Positions 18,643 through 28,090 of a DNA stretch of 64,000 nt are shown here, one piece after another. The stretch comes from Neotamlana nanhaiensis. GTDB taxonomy: Bacteria > Bacteroidota > Bacteroidia > Flavobacteriales > Flavobacteriaceae. The stretch spans positions 62,001 through 126,000 of the forward strand of contig NZ_JTDV01000016.1 in assembly GCF_000943555.1 (NCBI RefSeq). Reading direction: 5' to 3'. The notes beneath the pieces are model-generated. The model saw nothing but the letters and a program-made list of their open reading frames with translations. It ran no database searches and was not told where the DNA came from. The position numbers were made by a program, and so were the translations under genes. How positions within the stretch are numbered: the first letter of the stretch is position 1; the number at the start of each line of letters is the position of its first letter.

Positions 18643-19356
18643 TTATACGTGCAAGATTTCATCTTCGCTTAAAATGTCGTCACCACGTAAACGAAGTAAA
18701 ATTTGCGCAACTGCAATGGTGTCTTTTTCGCAATAAATTATAATGCGGTCTATATTGTTTTCTTTATAAAAAACACGCGACACTTCACTACCGTCAATAT
18801 CGTCTTTTGGTGATGGAATTCCTAATACATTTGTGAGTAATTTTAAAGAGGTATAGGTTTTATAATCGCCAAATTTCCAGAGTTCTAGCGTGTCTAAATG
18901 CGGCACTTCCCATGGTTTTTTACCAAAAAGGTTGAGTTTGTATGGTAATTCTATATTGTTAATTATCATGCGACGTGCTATGTATGGAAAGTCAAATTCT
19001 TTACCGTTATGAGCACAAAGTAAATGGTGATTTTGATTGAAATGTGATAAAAGTAAGTTTTTAAAATCGCGCAGAATTTTAGATTCGTCGCCATAAAAAG
19101 AAGTCACTCTAAACTTTCGTAAGTCACCTTTAATATTAAAATAGCCAACCGAAATACATACGATTTTACCAAATTCGGCCCAAATACCGGCACGATCATA
19201 AAACTCTTCTGCTGTAAAATCGTCTTTTCGTTGGTATTGCGATTTATGTTCCCAAAGCATTTGTTTGGTTTCATCTAAATCTGAAAAATACGCAGTTTCT
19301 GGTACTGTTTCGATGTCTAAAAATAATATGTTTTCTAGATTTAACTTTTGTATCAT
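18643..19356 (-). CDS. DnaQ-like/PolB-like 3'-5' exonuclease
   Basis: This 237-residue protein is a single RNase H-fold exonuclease domain. Exo I is Asp14-Ile-Glu16, Exo II is the Ala-His-Asn-Gly-Lys-Glu-Phe-Asp segment near 115, and Exo III is the Tyr-Cys-Glu-Lys-Asp segment near 210. All four acidic metal ligands are therefore present. The layout fits the predicted PolB-like exonuclease family common in Bacteroidota rather than a polymerase subunit, as no polymerase domain follows. It probably degrades or trims DNA or RNA 3' ends in the cytoplasm. It lies 15 bases before the ABC ATPase gene and 25 bases after the serine hydrolase gene, all on the minus strand. Confidence 0.85.
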   Translation of the reverse strand: MIQKLNLENILFLDIETVPETAYFSDLDETKQMLWEHKSQYQRKDDFTAEEFYDRAGIWAEFGKIVCISVGYFNIKGDLRKFRVTSFYGDESKILRDFKNLLLSHFNQNHHLLCAHNGKEFDFPYIARRMIINNIELPYKLNLFGKKPWEVPHLDTLELWKFGDYKTYTSLKLLTNVLGIPSPKDDIDGSEVSRVFYKENNIDRIIIYCEKDTIAVAQILLRLRGDDILSEDEILHV

Positions 19357-19381
19357 GCCAGTTTTCCGCGAAAGCGCTATT

Positions 19382-20527
19382 TTAATTATTCATCATTTTA
19401 TAAGCTTCTTCAACATAAACAGTAATATCGTTAGTAAACTTACCTACACCTTGATCGGGCGATTTTCTGTGGCCTAGGCGCACAATGATGAGGTTATCGT
19501 TAGGCTCTACCAAAACGTATTGCCCCAAGTGGCCACGCATCATAAAAAAGTGTTTGTCGCCAATGTCTTTTAGCCACCAGCCATAACCGTACTCTGGACT
19601 TGCTTTAAAACGAGGTGTAATGCTTTTTTTTACAAATGCAGAGTCTAGTAGTTGTTTGCCGTTCCATTTACCATAGTCTTTATATAGTTTTCCAAAGCGT
19701 GCAAAGTCGCGTGCGCTACTCGAAATGCAGCAAAATGCTTTGGCTAAACGGTTGTCGTCGTCGTCCAGTTGCCACAAGGCGTTGTTTGCTGCTCCCATAG
19801 GTTTCCAGAAGCTTTCTGATAGGTAATTGGATAACGTTTTACCTGTTGCTTTTTGTAAAACCATGCCCAGAAGTGCAGTGCTACCGCTTAAATATTCAAA
19901 AGATTCACCAGGTGTTTTTACGACTTTTTGGTTTAAAATGGTTTCGGCTAAATCGTCGTCGTAATTAGCTCTTGCGGTTACCGAAAACGGACTTGTATAA
20001 TGTTCAACCCAGTCGAGACCAGACGACATAGACGATAAATCGCCTACCGTAGTTTTGGCGTAACTGTATTGCGGGTAAAAATCGCTTAAAGGTTGGTCTA
20101 GGCTTTTTATGTAACCATCCATAATGGCTTTTCCTAACATCGCTGAGGTTATACTTTTTGCCATTGAAAACGAGTTGGTTTGCGAGTTTTTATTAAAACC
20201 ATCATAATATTTTTCGAACCAAATACTGTCGTTTTTAATAATTACATAGGCTATTGTGCCCCAATCGGTATTTACTTTTTCGAGTTTTTCTGTTGCATTT
20301 ACGGTGTTGTAATTTTTATGAATTGGCCATTCATCTACATGATTACCTTTTTTAATGGTATCGTTTTCAAAATATGGGTAATCGTCTATAAAAGCGGTTT
20401 TATGTCCTGTAAAATAAACTACTTTGGCTCCACGAATAATATAACCATAGTCGAAAATATAAAGTAGCGCAACCAACAGAATTACTAAGGCTAAAAGCCA
20501 TTTAAATAGGTTTTTTATAAATTTCAT
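19382..20527 (-). CDS. Membrane-anchored serine hydrolase (beta-lactamase-like, class C fold)
   Basis: This 381-residue protein has a strong N-terminal membrane helix (about 9-31) with no clear cleavage site. The rest is a penicillin-binding/beta-lactamase domain. Ser121-Met-Ala-Lys124 is the SxxK nucleophile motif, and a Tyr-Leu-Ser-Gly-Ser segment near 208 supplies the second motif tyrosine. A late Gly-His-Leu-Gly stretch may replace the KTG-type motif. Such proteins are usually esterases, D-amino peptidases or peptidoglycan-related hydrolases, and true beta-lactamase activity is rare. The substrate is unknown. The active site should face the periplasm. Confidence 0.85.
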   Translation of the reverse strand: MKFIKNLFKWLLALVILLVALLYIFDYGYIIRGAKVVYFTGHKTAFIDDYPYFENDTIKKGNHVDEWPIHKNYNTVNATEKLEKVNTDWGTIAYVIIKNDSIWFEKYYDGFNKNSQTNSFSMAKSITSAMLGKAIMDGYIKSLDQPLSDFYPQYSYAKTTVGDLSSMSSGLDWVEHYTSPFSVTARANYDDDLAETILNQKVVKTPGESFEYLSGSTALLGMVLQKATGKTLSNYLSESFWKPMGAANNALWQLDDDDNRLAKAFCCISSSARDFARFGKLYKDYGKWNGKQLLDSAFVKKSITPRFKASPEYGYGWWLKDIGDKHFFMMRGHLGQYVLVEPNDNLIIVRLGHRKSPDQGVGKFTNDITVYVEEAYKMMNN

Positions 20528-20631
20528 GAGTTTATTTTATAGTTTAAATAAATATAGGGAATATTTTAGCTAGATAACTTTTTTAACATAAAAATCGATA
20601 AGAAATAGGGAAGAAGCATTAGTTGCAACAA

Positions 20632-21105
20632 CTAAAATAAGGTTTGCTGTTTAAACGGGCTTTCGTGGTTTAATAGCCATTGTTTACGGTGCAAGCCACC
20701 AGCATATCCTGTTAAGCTGCCATCGCTACCAATTACACGATGACATGGCACTACAATCCATAACGGGTTTTTACCATTGGCATTGGCAACAGCACGAATA
20801 GCTTTAACATCACCCAATTGTTTTGCCAGCTCTAAATATGAGGTGGTTTTTCCATAGGGGATATTAATTAGCTCATTCCATACGTTTTGCTGAAAATCTG
20901 TGCCTTTAGGGTTTAGTTTTAAGCTGAATTGTTTTCGTGTACCATTAAAATACTCGTTGAGTTGTATGGTGCAATCTTCTAAAACTTCGGGGATAATATC
21001 TGTTGGTTTTTCTTCAGAATTTAAAACAATTATTGATGTAATACCATTAACATCACCTTCAATTTTAGTGAACCCAAGTGGTGATGAAATGATGCAACTC
21101 TCCAT
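20632..21105 (-). CDS. ogt: Methylated-DNA--protein-cysteine methyltransferase
   Basis: This 157-residue suicide repair protein transfers alkyl groups from O6-alkylguanine in DNA to its own cysteine. The acceptor is Cys121 in the Pro-Cys-His-Arg-Val motif. The helix-turn-helix with its arginine finger lies just before it, and the N-terminal ribonuclease-like domain is short, as in Ogt/MGMT. No Ada regulatory domain is fused. Its ATG overlaps the stop of the CorC-like gene by one base, so the two are translationally linked. The functional reason for that pairing is not evident. Confidence 0.95.
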   Translation of the reverse strand: MESCIISSPLGFTKIEGDVNGITSIIVLNSEEKPTDIIPEVLEDCTIQLNEYFNGTRKQFSLKLNPKGTDFQQNVWNELINIPYGKTTSYLELAKQLGDVKAIRAVANANGKNPLWIVVPCHRVIGSDGSLTGYAGGLHRKQWLLNHESPFKQQTLF

Positions 21106-22223
21106 TAGTTTGTAGGCGTTTCATCGTTTAAAATACCTAATTTTTTAGCGCGTGCTTCCCAACTTTTTCGTGCTTGTAATTGTAAGTCTAATACATTATC
21201 GCTTTCGTCCATAATTTCTAAGCCTAAAAGGGTTTCAATAACGTCTTCCATAGTAACTAACCCGCTTACGCTTCCGTATTCGTCAACAACCAAAGCCATG
21301 TGGTTTCGGCTTTCAACAAGTTGTTCGAAAAGCGTAGGAATTGGTAAATTACGGTCAACAATAATAATGTTTCGTTGTAATTCTTCTAATTTTTTAGTGC
21401 CATTACCAAGTGCCATTTCTTTAAAAATTTCATCTTTTAAAACAAGACCTTTAATATTGTCGGGATTATCGGCGTAAATTGGAATTCTAGAAAAGCGTAG
21501 GTTTAGGTTTCTGTTAAAAAAACCTTCAACCGTAGTGGTTTGGTCTTCAGTTTTCATTACCGTTCGCGGTGTCATAATGTCTTTGGCAAAAACCTCTTTA
21601 AAAGTAAGTAAGTTTTTAATTATTTTACTTTCGTTTTCTTGAAAAACACCTTCTTTATGTGCCATATCGGTCATCATCATAAAGCTTTCACGATTTAAAA
21701 CACTACCATGACCTTTGCCTCCAATAAGTTTTGTGGTAAGTTGTAACAACCATAAAATACCTGTCCATTTTAAAGGAAATATTAAAATATGAAGTGCTGT
21801 TGTTGTAAAATTTGCTAAACCTTTCCAGTAGGTGGCACCAATAGTTTTGGGAATAATTTCTGAAGCCACAAGTATTAAAATGGTCATTATTGATGATACA
21901 ATACCAACCATTAAATCTTCTGTAATGGTTATACCTAAAACTGTTGAAGTTTTTGTGCCATACATTTCAGCGTAAGCCACTTTGGCTTGTACACCTACTA
22001 AAATTGCACCTACAGTATGAGCAATGGTGTTTAGCGTTAAAATGGCAATTAATGGACGGTCCACATCTTGTTTTAGCTGCTCTAAACTAGTAGCAAAGGC
22101 TTTACCTTCTTGTTTTTTAACATTTATAAAAGTTGGGGTAACACTTAATAAAACGGCTTCTAAAATGGAACATAAAAACGAAAAGAAAATAGAAATAACG
22201 CCGTAAAAAATAAGTAAGGCCAT
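21105..22223 (-). CDS. CNNM/CBS-domain membrane protein (CorC/HlyC family)
   Basis: This 372-residue protein starts with a CNNM (DUF21) membrane domain of about four helices (1-175). A CBS-domain pair follows (about 205-340), with a Val-Asp-Glu-Tyr-Gly segment typical of the second CBS unit. The family includes magnesium or cobalt efflux proteins. The usual C-terminal CorC/HlyC domain of about 80 residues appears to be missing; the chain ends some 30 residues after the CBS pair, as in the shorter YrkA-like relatives or CNNM proteins. It is the first gene of a pair with ogt. Confidence 0.88.
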   Translation of the reverse strand: MALLIFYGVISIFFSFLCSILEAVLLSVTPTFINVKKQEGKAFATSLEQLKQDVDRPLIAILTLNTIAHTVGAILVGVQAKVAYAEMYGTKTSTVLGITITEDLMVGIVSSIMTILILVASEIIPKTIGATYWKGLANFTTTALHILIFPLKWTGILWLLQLTTKLIGGKGHGSVLNRESFMMMTDMAHKEGVFQENESKIIKNLLTFKEVFAKDIMTPRTVMKTEDQTTTVEGFFNRNLNLRFSRIPIYADNPDNIKGLVLKDEIFKEMALGNGTKKLEELQRNIIIVDRNLPIPTLFEQLVESRNHMALVVDEYGSVSGLVTMEDVIETLLGLEIMDESDNVLDLQLQARKSWEARAKKLGILNDETPTN

Positions 22224-22474
22224 AGATTGAATTATAATTTATTGTAGCACTAAGTTACAAAAAGGAATTTATAATTATGGAGCATTTTTTTGTTATGCTC
22301 GAATAAAGTTTAATAATGAAGTTTTAGATATAAAATAGTAGGTTGTTGTTGTGTAAATAACTAAAATTAAAAGCAAACTTTATTATTCTTTAAAATATCT
22401 AAAATAGACACTTACAATTCTTGATAATTAAGAAATAGAATGATTAAATTTATGGCCTAAATCAATTGATTATT

Positions 22475-25366
22475 ATGAAGATAGCTCAAGCGGTTAGGTT
22501 TATGTGTTTTGGCATGTTTATATTAATTTTTATACCGTTGCAAGCTCAAAACGAACCAAACGACTGCGATAATATTATTACAGTTTGTGGTAACGGAAAT
22601 TTTCAATCGAATGCGACAGGACCAGGAAATAATCCAACAGAAGTTAATTCTTGTGGTGGTTTCGAGCAAAATTCAATATGGTTAGAGATTAATATTGTAC
22701 AAGGTGGAACTTTGGGGTTTGATTTAATTCCTGACGATCCAGATATTTCTATTGATTATAATTTTTGGGTATATGGCCCTAACCAGTTATGTGCTAATCT
22801 TGGTAGTCCTATTCGTTGTGCTACTACCAATCCTCAGCAGGCAGGTTTACTTAATAACCATACAGGAATAAATGGCAGTACAACCCAAACGCAAACGGGA
22901 CCAGGAGCAAATGGTAATGGTTATGTAGATTGGTTAACCGTTGCTGTTGGTGAAACTTATTTTATTGTTATTGATAGACCAAACGTTTCAGGTAGTTTTG
23001 AAATACAGTGGACAGGTACAGCTATGCAAGGTGCAGGAGCGTTTCCATCTCCACCAATAGCTACTGCTATCAACGATGTTATTGCTTGTAGTAGTACACC
23101 TAATGCTTCGTCTTTTGATTTAGGAAGTTTAAGAAATAGTATTAATTCTGACGCAAGCAATACTGTTGAGTTTTATGAAAATTTAGCCGATGCTACCGAT
23201 GATATTAATGAATTGCCAGATATTTATAATAATACAAGTAATCCGCAACAGATTTATGCAAAAGTAAAGTCCGCAACTACTGATTGCTATAGTTTAATCG
23301 ATTTTAATTTAGTGGTTTCTCCTATTCCAGATGCTGTAGTTTCTGTTGATAGAAATACCATTTGTGAAGGTGAATCGGTAACTTTTACATTTACAGGAAC
23401 AGAAAATACAACTGTAAATTATAATATTAATGGTGGGGCAGCACAACAAGTTTATATTGATAATTCAGGTATAGCAACTTTAAATCAAGTGTTAACGGTA
23501 AATTCAACATTAACTTTAGAAAGTGTTCAGGTAATTGATGGTTCGGGAACTGTAATTTGTTCGCAAACATTAACCGATTCTGAAACTGTAACAGTCAACC
23601 CAAGTTTAACACCCGAATTTACACAGGTAGCTCCTATTTGTAGCGGCGAAACATTATCGCCATTACCAACCACATCTAATAATAGTATTACAGGAACTTG
23701 GAGTCCAGCTCTCGATAATACAACCACCACAACGTATACCTTTACTCCTAATGCTGGACAGTGTGCCACAGCGCAAACCATGACCATTACGGTTAATCCA
23801 ATAATTATTCCTGAATTTACACAAATTGCGCCACGTTGCAGTGGACAAAACATTAACCCTTTACCAACTACCTCAAGAAATGGTGTAACAGGAAGTTGGA
23901 GTCCGGCAATAGATAATACGACTACCACTATTTACACTTTCACGCCCGATGCTGGCCAATGTGCAAGTGAGCAAACTATGCGCATTATTGTAAGTCCTAC
24001 ACCAATAATAGATTTAGATAATTTAAGAGCCTGTACTTTTAGCGGAAATGGGTATTTCGATTTCGATTTAATTGCCGAAATTCCTAATATTTTAGGAAGC
24101 ACCCAAGATGCTTCAGATTTTACTGTTGAATTTTTTGAAGACGCTTCGGCGTCAACGCAAATAACAACAAATCCGTATACGAATTCGGTAGCATACACTC
24201 ATACCATTTATGTTCAAATTACAGATAATGCTACTTTGTGCGATGCTGTTTTTACGTTTTATTTAACGGTTGAAGATGCTGCTTTAGCAACAGCACCAAA
24301 TCCTATTAATATTTGTGACGAAGATGGTGATAACGATGGGTTTCATCAATTCGATTTAACTTCTTTAAATACTGAAGTTTTAAATGGACAAGATCCAAGT
24401 AATTATATTGTGGCCTTTTTTGAAGATTCGCAAGATGCCGAAGATGGTATAAATGCAATTACAAATCCTGACGCTTATACAAATAGGTTTGCTAATTTTC
24501 AAACTATTTATATTCGTGTGTATCATGCCAGTTCGCCAGATGTATGTTATGCTACAACCTCGGTTAATTATACAGTAAATCCAGTTTTAAAACCATTAAT
24601 TTCGTCGTTAACAGGAAACAACACCTTATGTGTAGATTTTGAGACTAATACAGTTTTAAACAGTGTTACCTTAGTTAGCGATTTACAAAACGCCAATTAT
24701 GTGTATACTTGGTATTTAAACGGAACCGAAATTGCTGGAGAAACTTCTAGTGAATTAATAATTGATACTGCAACTCCTGGTATTTATACATTGAGTATTG
24801 AAGAAAACACGCCCATTGCTAATTGTTCTTCTGAAATTAGCGAAGGGTTTGAAGTATTACAATCAGGACCACCAGTATTGGTCGATGTATCGCAAACAGA
24901 AACTTTTGAGCCTAATCCAAGAATAACTGTAACTGTTGAGGGTTATGGCGAATACTGGTTTCAGTTAGATGATGGCCCAATAGAAGATAATGCAGGTATT
25001 TTTACCAGTGTAAGTAGCGGTTCACATAGCGTTACGGTTTACGATAGGAAAACCGAAAATCCGTCGTGTGGTTCTATAATAATTGATGATATTACTATAA
25101 TAAATTATCCAAAAGTACTTACGCCGAATAACGACGGTTACAACGATACGTGGCATGTGTTTGCTGTAAGCGATCAGCCAACTACTACTGTTAAAATTTT
25201 CGATAGGTATGGTAAGTTATTAAAACAATTACGAGCTAACGATATAGGTTGGGATGGTACTTTTAGAGGGCAACCGTTACCAGCAAACGACTATTGGTTC
25301 GATTTAACTTACGAAGAAAACGGTGAGTTAAAGCATTTTGTGTCGCACTTTTCGTTAAAACGATAA
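22475..25366 (+). CDS. Large secreted protein with T9SS type B sorting domain
   Basis: Starting from ATG 22475 (a TTG three codons upstream would only lengthen the leader), the product is 963 residues with a signal peptide ending at Leu-Gln-Ala-Gln. The T9SS type B (gliding motility-associated) domain covers about the last 85 residues, with the Leu-Thr-Pro-Asn-Asn-Asp-Gly start and a Trp-Asp-Gly motif. Between them lie repeated Ig-like or adhesin-type beta domains. Two near-identical 66-residue units sit side by side (nt 23609-23806 and 23807-24004), each with a Cys-Ser-Gly and a Gly-Gln-Cys. It should be displayed or released at the surface, perhaps as an adhesin. The gene is preceded by 251 bases with no clear consensus promoter. 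Confidence 0.88.
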   Translation: MKIAQAVRFMCFGMFILIFIPLQAQNEPNDCDNIITVCGNGNFQSNATGPGNNPTEVNSCGGFEQNSIWLEINIVQGGTLGFDLIPDDPDISIDYNFWVYGPNQLCANLGSPIRCATTNPQQAGLLNNHTGINGSTTQTQTGPGANGNGYVDWLTVAVGETYFIVIDRPNVSGSFEIQWTGTAMQGAGAFPSPPIATAINDVIACSSTPNASSFDLGSLRNSINSDASNTVEFYENLADATDDINELPDIYNNTSNPQQIYAKVKSATTDCYSLIDFNLVVSPIPDAVVSVDRNTICEGESVTFTFTGTENTTVNYNINGGAAQQVYIDNSGIATLNQVLTVNSTLTLESVQVIDGSGTVICSQTLTDSETVTVNPSLTPEFTQVAPICSGETLSPLPTTSNNSITGTWSPALDNTTTTTYTFTPNAGQCATAQTMTITVNPIIIPEFTQIAPRCSGQNINPLPTTSRNGVTGSWSPAIDNTTTTIYTFTPDAGQCASEQTMRIIVSPTPIIDLDNLRACTFSGNGYFDFDLIAEIPNILGSTQDASDFTVEFFEDASASTQITTNPYTNSVAYTHTIYVQITDNATLCDAVFTFYLTVEDAALATAPNPINICDEDGDNDGFHQFDLTSLNTEVLNGQDPSNYIVAFFEDSQDAEDGINAITNPDAYTNRFANFQTIYIRVYHASSPDVCYATTSVNYTVNPVLKPLISSLTGNNTLCVDFETNTVLNSVTLVSDLQNANYVYTWYLNGTEIAGETSSELIIDTATPGIYTLSIEENTPIANCSSEISEGFEVLQSGPPVLVDVSQTETFEPNPRITVTVEGYGEYWFQLDDGPIEDNAGIFTSVSSGSHSVTVYDRKTENPSCGSIIIDDITIINYPKVLTPNNDGYNDTWHVFAVSDQPTTTVKIFDRYGKLLKQLRANDIGWDGTFRGQPLPANDYWFDLTYEENGELKHFVSHFSLKR
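23609..24004 (+). repeat. Two tandem 198-base units inside the T9SS type B gene
   Basis: The two units share an exact 198-base (66-codon) period: the GAATTT anchors are at 23615 and 23813. They encode matching Pro-Glu-Phe-Thr-Gln and Trp-Ser-Pro-Ala segments. Third-codon positions differ between copies, so the duplication is not recent. Confidence 0.85.
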
Positions 25367-25426
25367 CAGGTTAATATTTCTTTTTTCGGTAAAACAATTT
25401 TTAGTAATTTTATAAAAATCAATTAG

Positions 25427-25444
25427 ATACCCGTTTTTGGGTAT
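25427..25444 (+). terminator. Small hairpin after the T9SS type B gene
   Basis: ATACCC (25427-25432) and GGGTAT (25439-25444) pair around the loop GTTTTT. A good U-run does not follow, so it is a weak terminator candidate. Confidence 0.35.
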
Positions 25445-25549
25445 TGTGTTTCCTCCCTAAAAATTTCAATTTAGTATTGTAATAAATACATGTGCTTCAT
25501 TACGTCGCAGATGTGTATTTTATAAAAAATCACCATTAAACTAAATACT

Positions 25550-26002
25550 ATGGAAACATTTGAAACTTTTGATAATAATCAGCGCATTACCATTAATGTT
25601 ACCGACATTGAAACTATAGCGCAACAAGTAGGACCAACTGTTTTTGCTTTAAGAGCATCAGATGATCCAATGAATTTTGAAATTTTAGATAGTGTTGAAA
25701 ATACCTCTTCATTTTCAAAAGAACAATCTAAAACATTACCTGTATTAGCTGTAAAGTTTGTTTTTATTGTGGATATAACCCAAGAGCCAAACCTTCAAAG
25801 AGTTATGGAACGTACACTAATTCGTTATAGTGTTTACGACCAAGATAATAGGAAAACGTATTATTCTTCATTTATAAGTTTTGAATCAGAATTCATTCAA
25901 GTATCGCCCGAGCAATTTACAGTTGAAAAAAATATTGAGATTGTTTTAAACGAAGATTTAAGAAGTAATCACAGAGCCTTTGTTAAATCTTTAAACTCAT
26001 AA
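25550..26002 (+). CDS. Hypothetical protein, no signal peptide
   Basis: I do not recognise this 150-residue protein. It has no leader peptide, no membrane segment and no cysteine. Its second half is rich in beta-prone stretches and ends in Arg-Ser-Asn-His-Arg. It is followed by the next gene after 2 bases, so the two are very probably made together. A well-formed promoter was not found in the preceding 183 bases, which hold only a small hairpin and a degenerate inverted repeat. Codon use looks like that of its neighbours. Because its partner is an exported protein, this one may act in the cytoplasm or have a nonstandard export route. Confidence 0.7.
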   Translation: METFETFDNNQRITINVTDIETIAQQVGPTVFALRASDDPMNFEILDSVENTSSFSKEQSKTLPVLAVKFVFIVDITQEPNLQRVMERTLIRYSVYDQDNRKTYYSSFISFESEFIQVSPEQFTVEKNIEIVLNEDLRSNHRAFVKSLNS

Positions 26003-26004
26003 TT

Positions 26005-27201
26005 ATGAAGCGGTTTTCAATCATTTTTTTGGTTTTAGTAGGTTTTGTAACTACCCAACAAGCGCAAACAACCATTAACGACTTTAATTTTGAAAGCACC
26101 ACAACACCAGCGTTTACGTTGGTTGATGAAACACCAACTGCTATTAACTCGCCCGAAAATATTAAAAGTTTGGCGGTATATGTTTACAATGGTTATAATA
26201 ATGGAAATATTGCTTTGGAGTCGAATCCGTATTGGATAATCCCAAATAAAAAAGATCGCTCTTATCAAGATTTTCGAGGTATAAAATTAAATAAGAAAGG
26301 CGAATTTTATATCAATCCGTTTAATGGTATTAAAACAAATTCTTCGTTTTCATTTGGATATGTAACAAAACAATTTGATGGTTATACGGGTGATAAAAAA
26401 GTAGCTTCAATTGGTGCAAGAACGGCCATTCTTCAACTTTATAGTGAAAATAAAGTAAAAAGTTTAGTTGATATTATAAGTAAAACAGCGGCACCATATT
26501 CAAACGAGGCGCTCCAAAAATATAATGGTACATTAGTATTTTTAAATTTAATTGTAACCAAATTTGATGCTGAAGAATATATTATAAACAACAAAATACC
26601 TCAAAGTTATATTGATGCTGCCAATAGTTTTTTGACTAAAAACCCTGATTTTAATTCCAATTATCCCGATGGTAAAAGTTTGGCAAATGCCTATTTTAAA
26701 GAGGTTACCGACAGAATTGTAAAGTTTTATTACAACCCAAAAGATATAAAACCGTTTTTGCGACTTGATGGTGCTTTGGCTTACGGCATGTTATTTAAGG
26801 AAAATACAATCTCATCAAATGTAAACAGGTTTTCGGGTTGGTTAACCCTCGACTTTGCTATTAACTTGATTAAAAAGGAAAAACAAGCCTCACAACCTGC
26901 CAACTATTTACATATTTACGGCATTGCTAAGTATGTTGATGATGGCTTTATTGCAAACCAAGGTGTATTTTGGGATTATGGCGGAAAAGTTGAACTTGAG
27001 TTTAATAAATTAAAATTTGCTTACGAGTATTTAAAACGCGATGGTTTTGGTAGTCAATACCGTTCGGTTGGTAATATTAATTACCAGTTATTTAAAAAAG
27101 TGAGTTTAACAGGTGCTTTTGGTAAAGATTTTCCCGAAGAAAATAATTTAATTACGCTTTTAGGTGTTAATTGGGATTTAGATTTTAGTGAGTTGTTTTA
27201 G
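26005..27201 (+). CDS. Exported protein of unknown function, possible outer-membrane barrel
   Basis: This 398-residue protein has a signal peptide ending at Gln-Gln-Ala-Gln near residue 20. Most of the body is mixed, with a helical middle (about 150-240). The last 150 residues alternate in short amphipathic strands rich in Tyr and Phe, which suggests a membrane barrel or barrel-like C-terminus ending in Leu-Phe. It is separated by 2 bases from the hypothetical gene upstream and converges with the minus-strand barrel gene 2 bases further on. I cannot name a family. Confidence 0.7.
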   Translation: MKRFSIIFLVLVGFVTTQQAQTTINDFNFESTTTPAFTLVDETPTAINSPENIKSLAVYVYNGYNNGNIALESNPYWIIPNKKDRSYQDFRGIKLNKKGEFYINPFNGIKTNSSFSFGYVTKQFDGYTGDKKVASIGARTAILQLYSENKVKSLVDIISKTAAPYSNEALQKYNGTLVFLNLIVTKFDAEEYIINNKIPQSYIDAANSFLTKNPDFNSNYPDGKSLANAYFKEVTDRIVKFYYNPKDIKPFLRLDGALAYGMLFKENTISSNVNRFSGWLTLDFAINLIKKEKQASQPANYLHIYGIAKYVDDGFIANQGVFWDYGGKVELEFNKLKFAYEYLKRDGFGSQYRSVGNINYQLFKKVSLTGAFGKDFPEENNLITLLGVNWDLDFSELF

Positions 27202-27203
27202 GT

Positions 27204-28070
27204 TTATTTAACATCGAAAAAAATACCACCAGAAATTGATGCATTGGCATAAATAATACGGCCGCTAATAGGATGTGTATAGTTTAACGAAACACCAAGT
27301 TTTTTTGTAATGTAGTAAGCTATTTCGCCGCCAATATTGGTATATTCAATATTATTTGCAAAAATGCTTCCTTGGCTATTTTGAGCGTTTAGGCTTCCGT
27401 TTTGCATCGATTCTACTATTTGGCTTCTGGCAATTAACCATATTTTTCTATTAAAAAAGTTACCGCCAATTTCTAAGCCTGTTCTAAATTCATCTGAAAA
27501 ACCATTGGTTCTGTTGTTAAAACCAACATAGGTTTTTGCGTAAAAAGGCGCGTTAAGCAGCTTAAAAGGAGTGCCTAAATTCACTTTTAAGAGTTGGTTA
27601 AATTCACCATCACCTGTTTGAAAGCTGCCATCGCTACCACCTTGGCTATTTCCTGTGGGCAAACCAAATACCAATGAGGTTGATAGCGCAAGTCGTTTAG
27701 TTTTTAATAGTTTTAAGCGTACGGCAATATCAATATCGCCAATAGAATTTACAGTTTCTCCAGACGAGATGGTCTCGCCTGTTGTTCCCGAAATAACGTC
27801 GTTTTCATAAGTGCTACTAAAAAAAGGGAAATAAACAATGGCATCTAGTTTATTGGTGATGCCATAAGCGCCGTAAAAACTGGCATTAACTTGTCCACGT
27901 GTTACATTTGGGTCGGTTTTTCCGGTATCCGTAAAATGTTTGTCCGATTCTAAATACCAAAACGATAGTTTGTAATAACCATTACCTTTTCCTTTAGTCC
28001 ATTGGGCATTTCCTATAAAAAAGCTCATTAATAAAGTGAAAATAACGAGTGACTTAATGGATGTTTTCAT
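27204..28070 (-). CDS. Outer-membrane beta-barrel (transporter-like) protein
   Basis: From ATG 28070 the protein has 288 residues with a signal peptide ending at Gly-Asn-Ala-Gln. The rest is a repetitive set of amphipathic strands with turns rich in Gly, Asn and Ser, ending in Phe-Asp-Val-Lys. The layout resembles the MetA-pathway/phenol-degradation type barrels of about 250-300 residues. An in-frame ATG at 28085 is possible but the shorter start gives a cleaner signal peptide. It lies about 20 bases after the DM13 lipoprotein gene on the same strand, so the two form a likely operon. Confidence 0.75.
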   Translation of the reverse strand: MKTSIKSLVIFTLLMSFFIGNAQWTKGKGNGYYKLSFWYLESDKHFTDTGKTDPNVTRGQVNASFYGAYGITNKLDAIVYFPFFSSTYENDVISGTTGETISSGETVNSIGDIDIAVRLKLLKTKRLALSTSLVFGLPTGNSQGGSDGSFQTGDGEFNQLLKVNLGTPFKLLNAPFYAKTYVGFNNRTNGFSDEFRTGLEIGGNFFNRKIWLIARSQIVESMQNGSLNAQNSQGSIFANNIEYTNIGGEIAYYITKKLGVSLNYTHPISGRIIYANASISGGIFFDVK

Positions 28071-28090
28071 ATTAATTTTTATCATTAAAA

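Noticed and set aside
23527-24198. Antisense frames opposite the tandem repeats
   Set aside because: They appear twice because the underlying DNA is repeated, and they are overlaid by the T9SS gene with clear domains.
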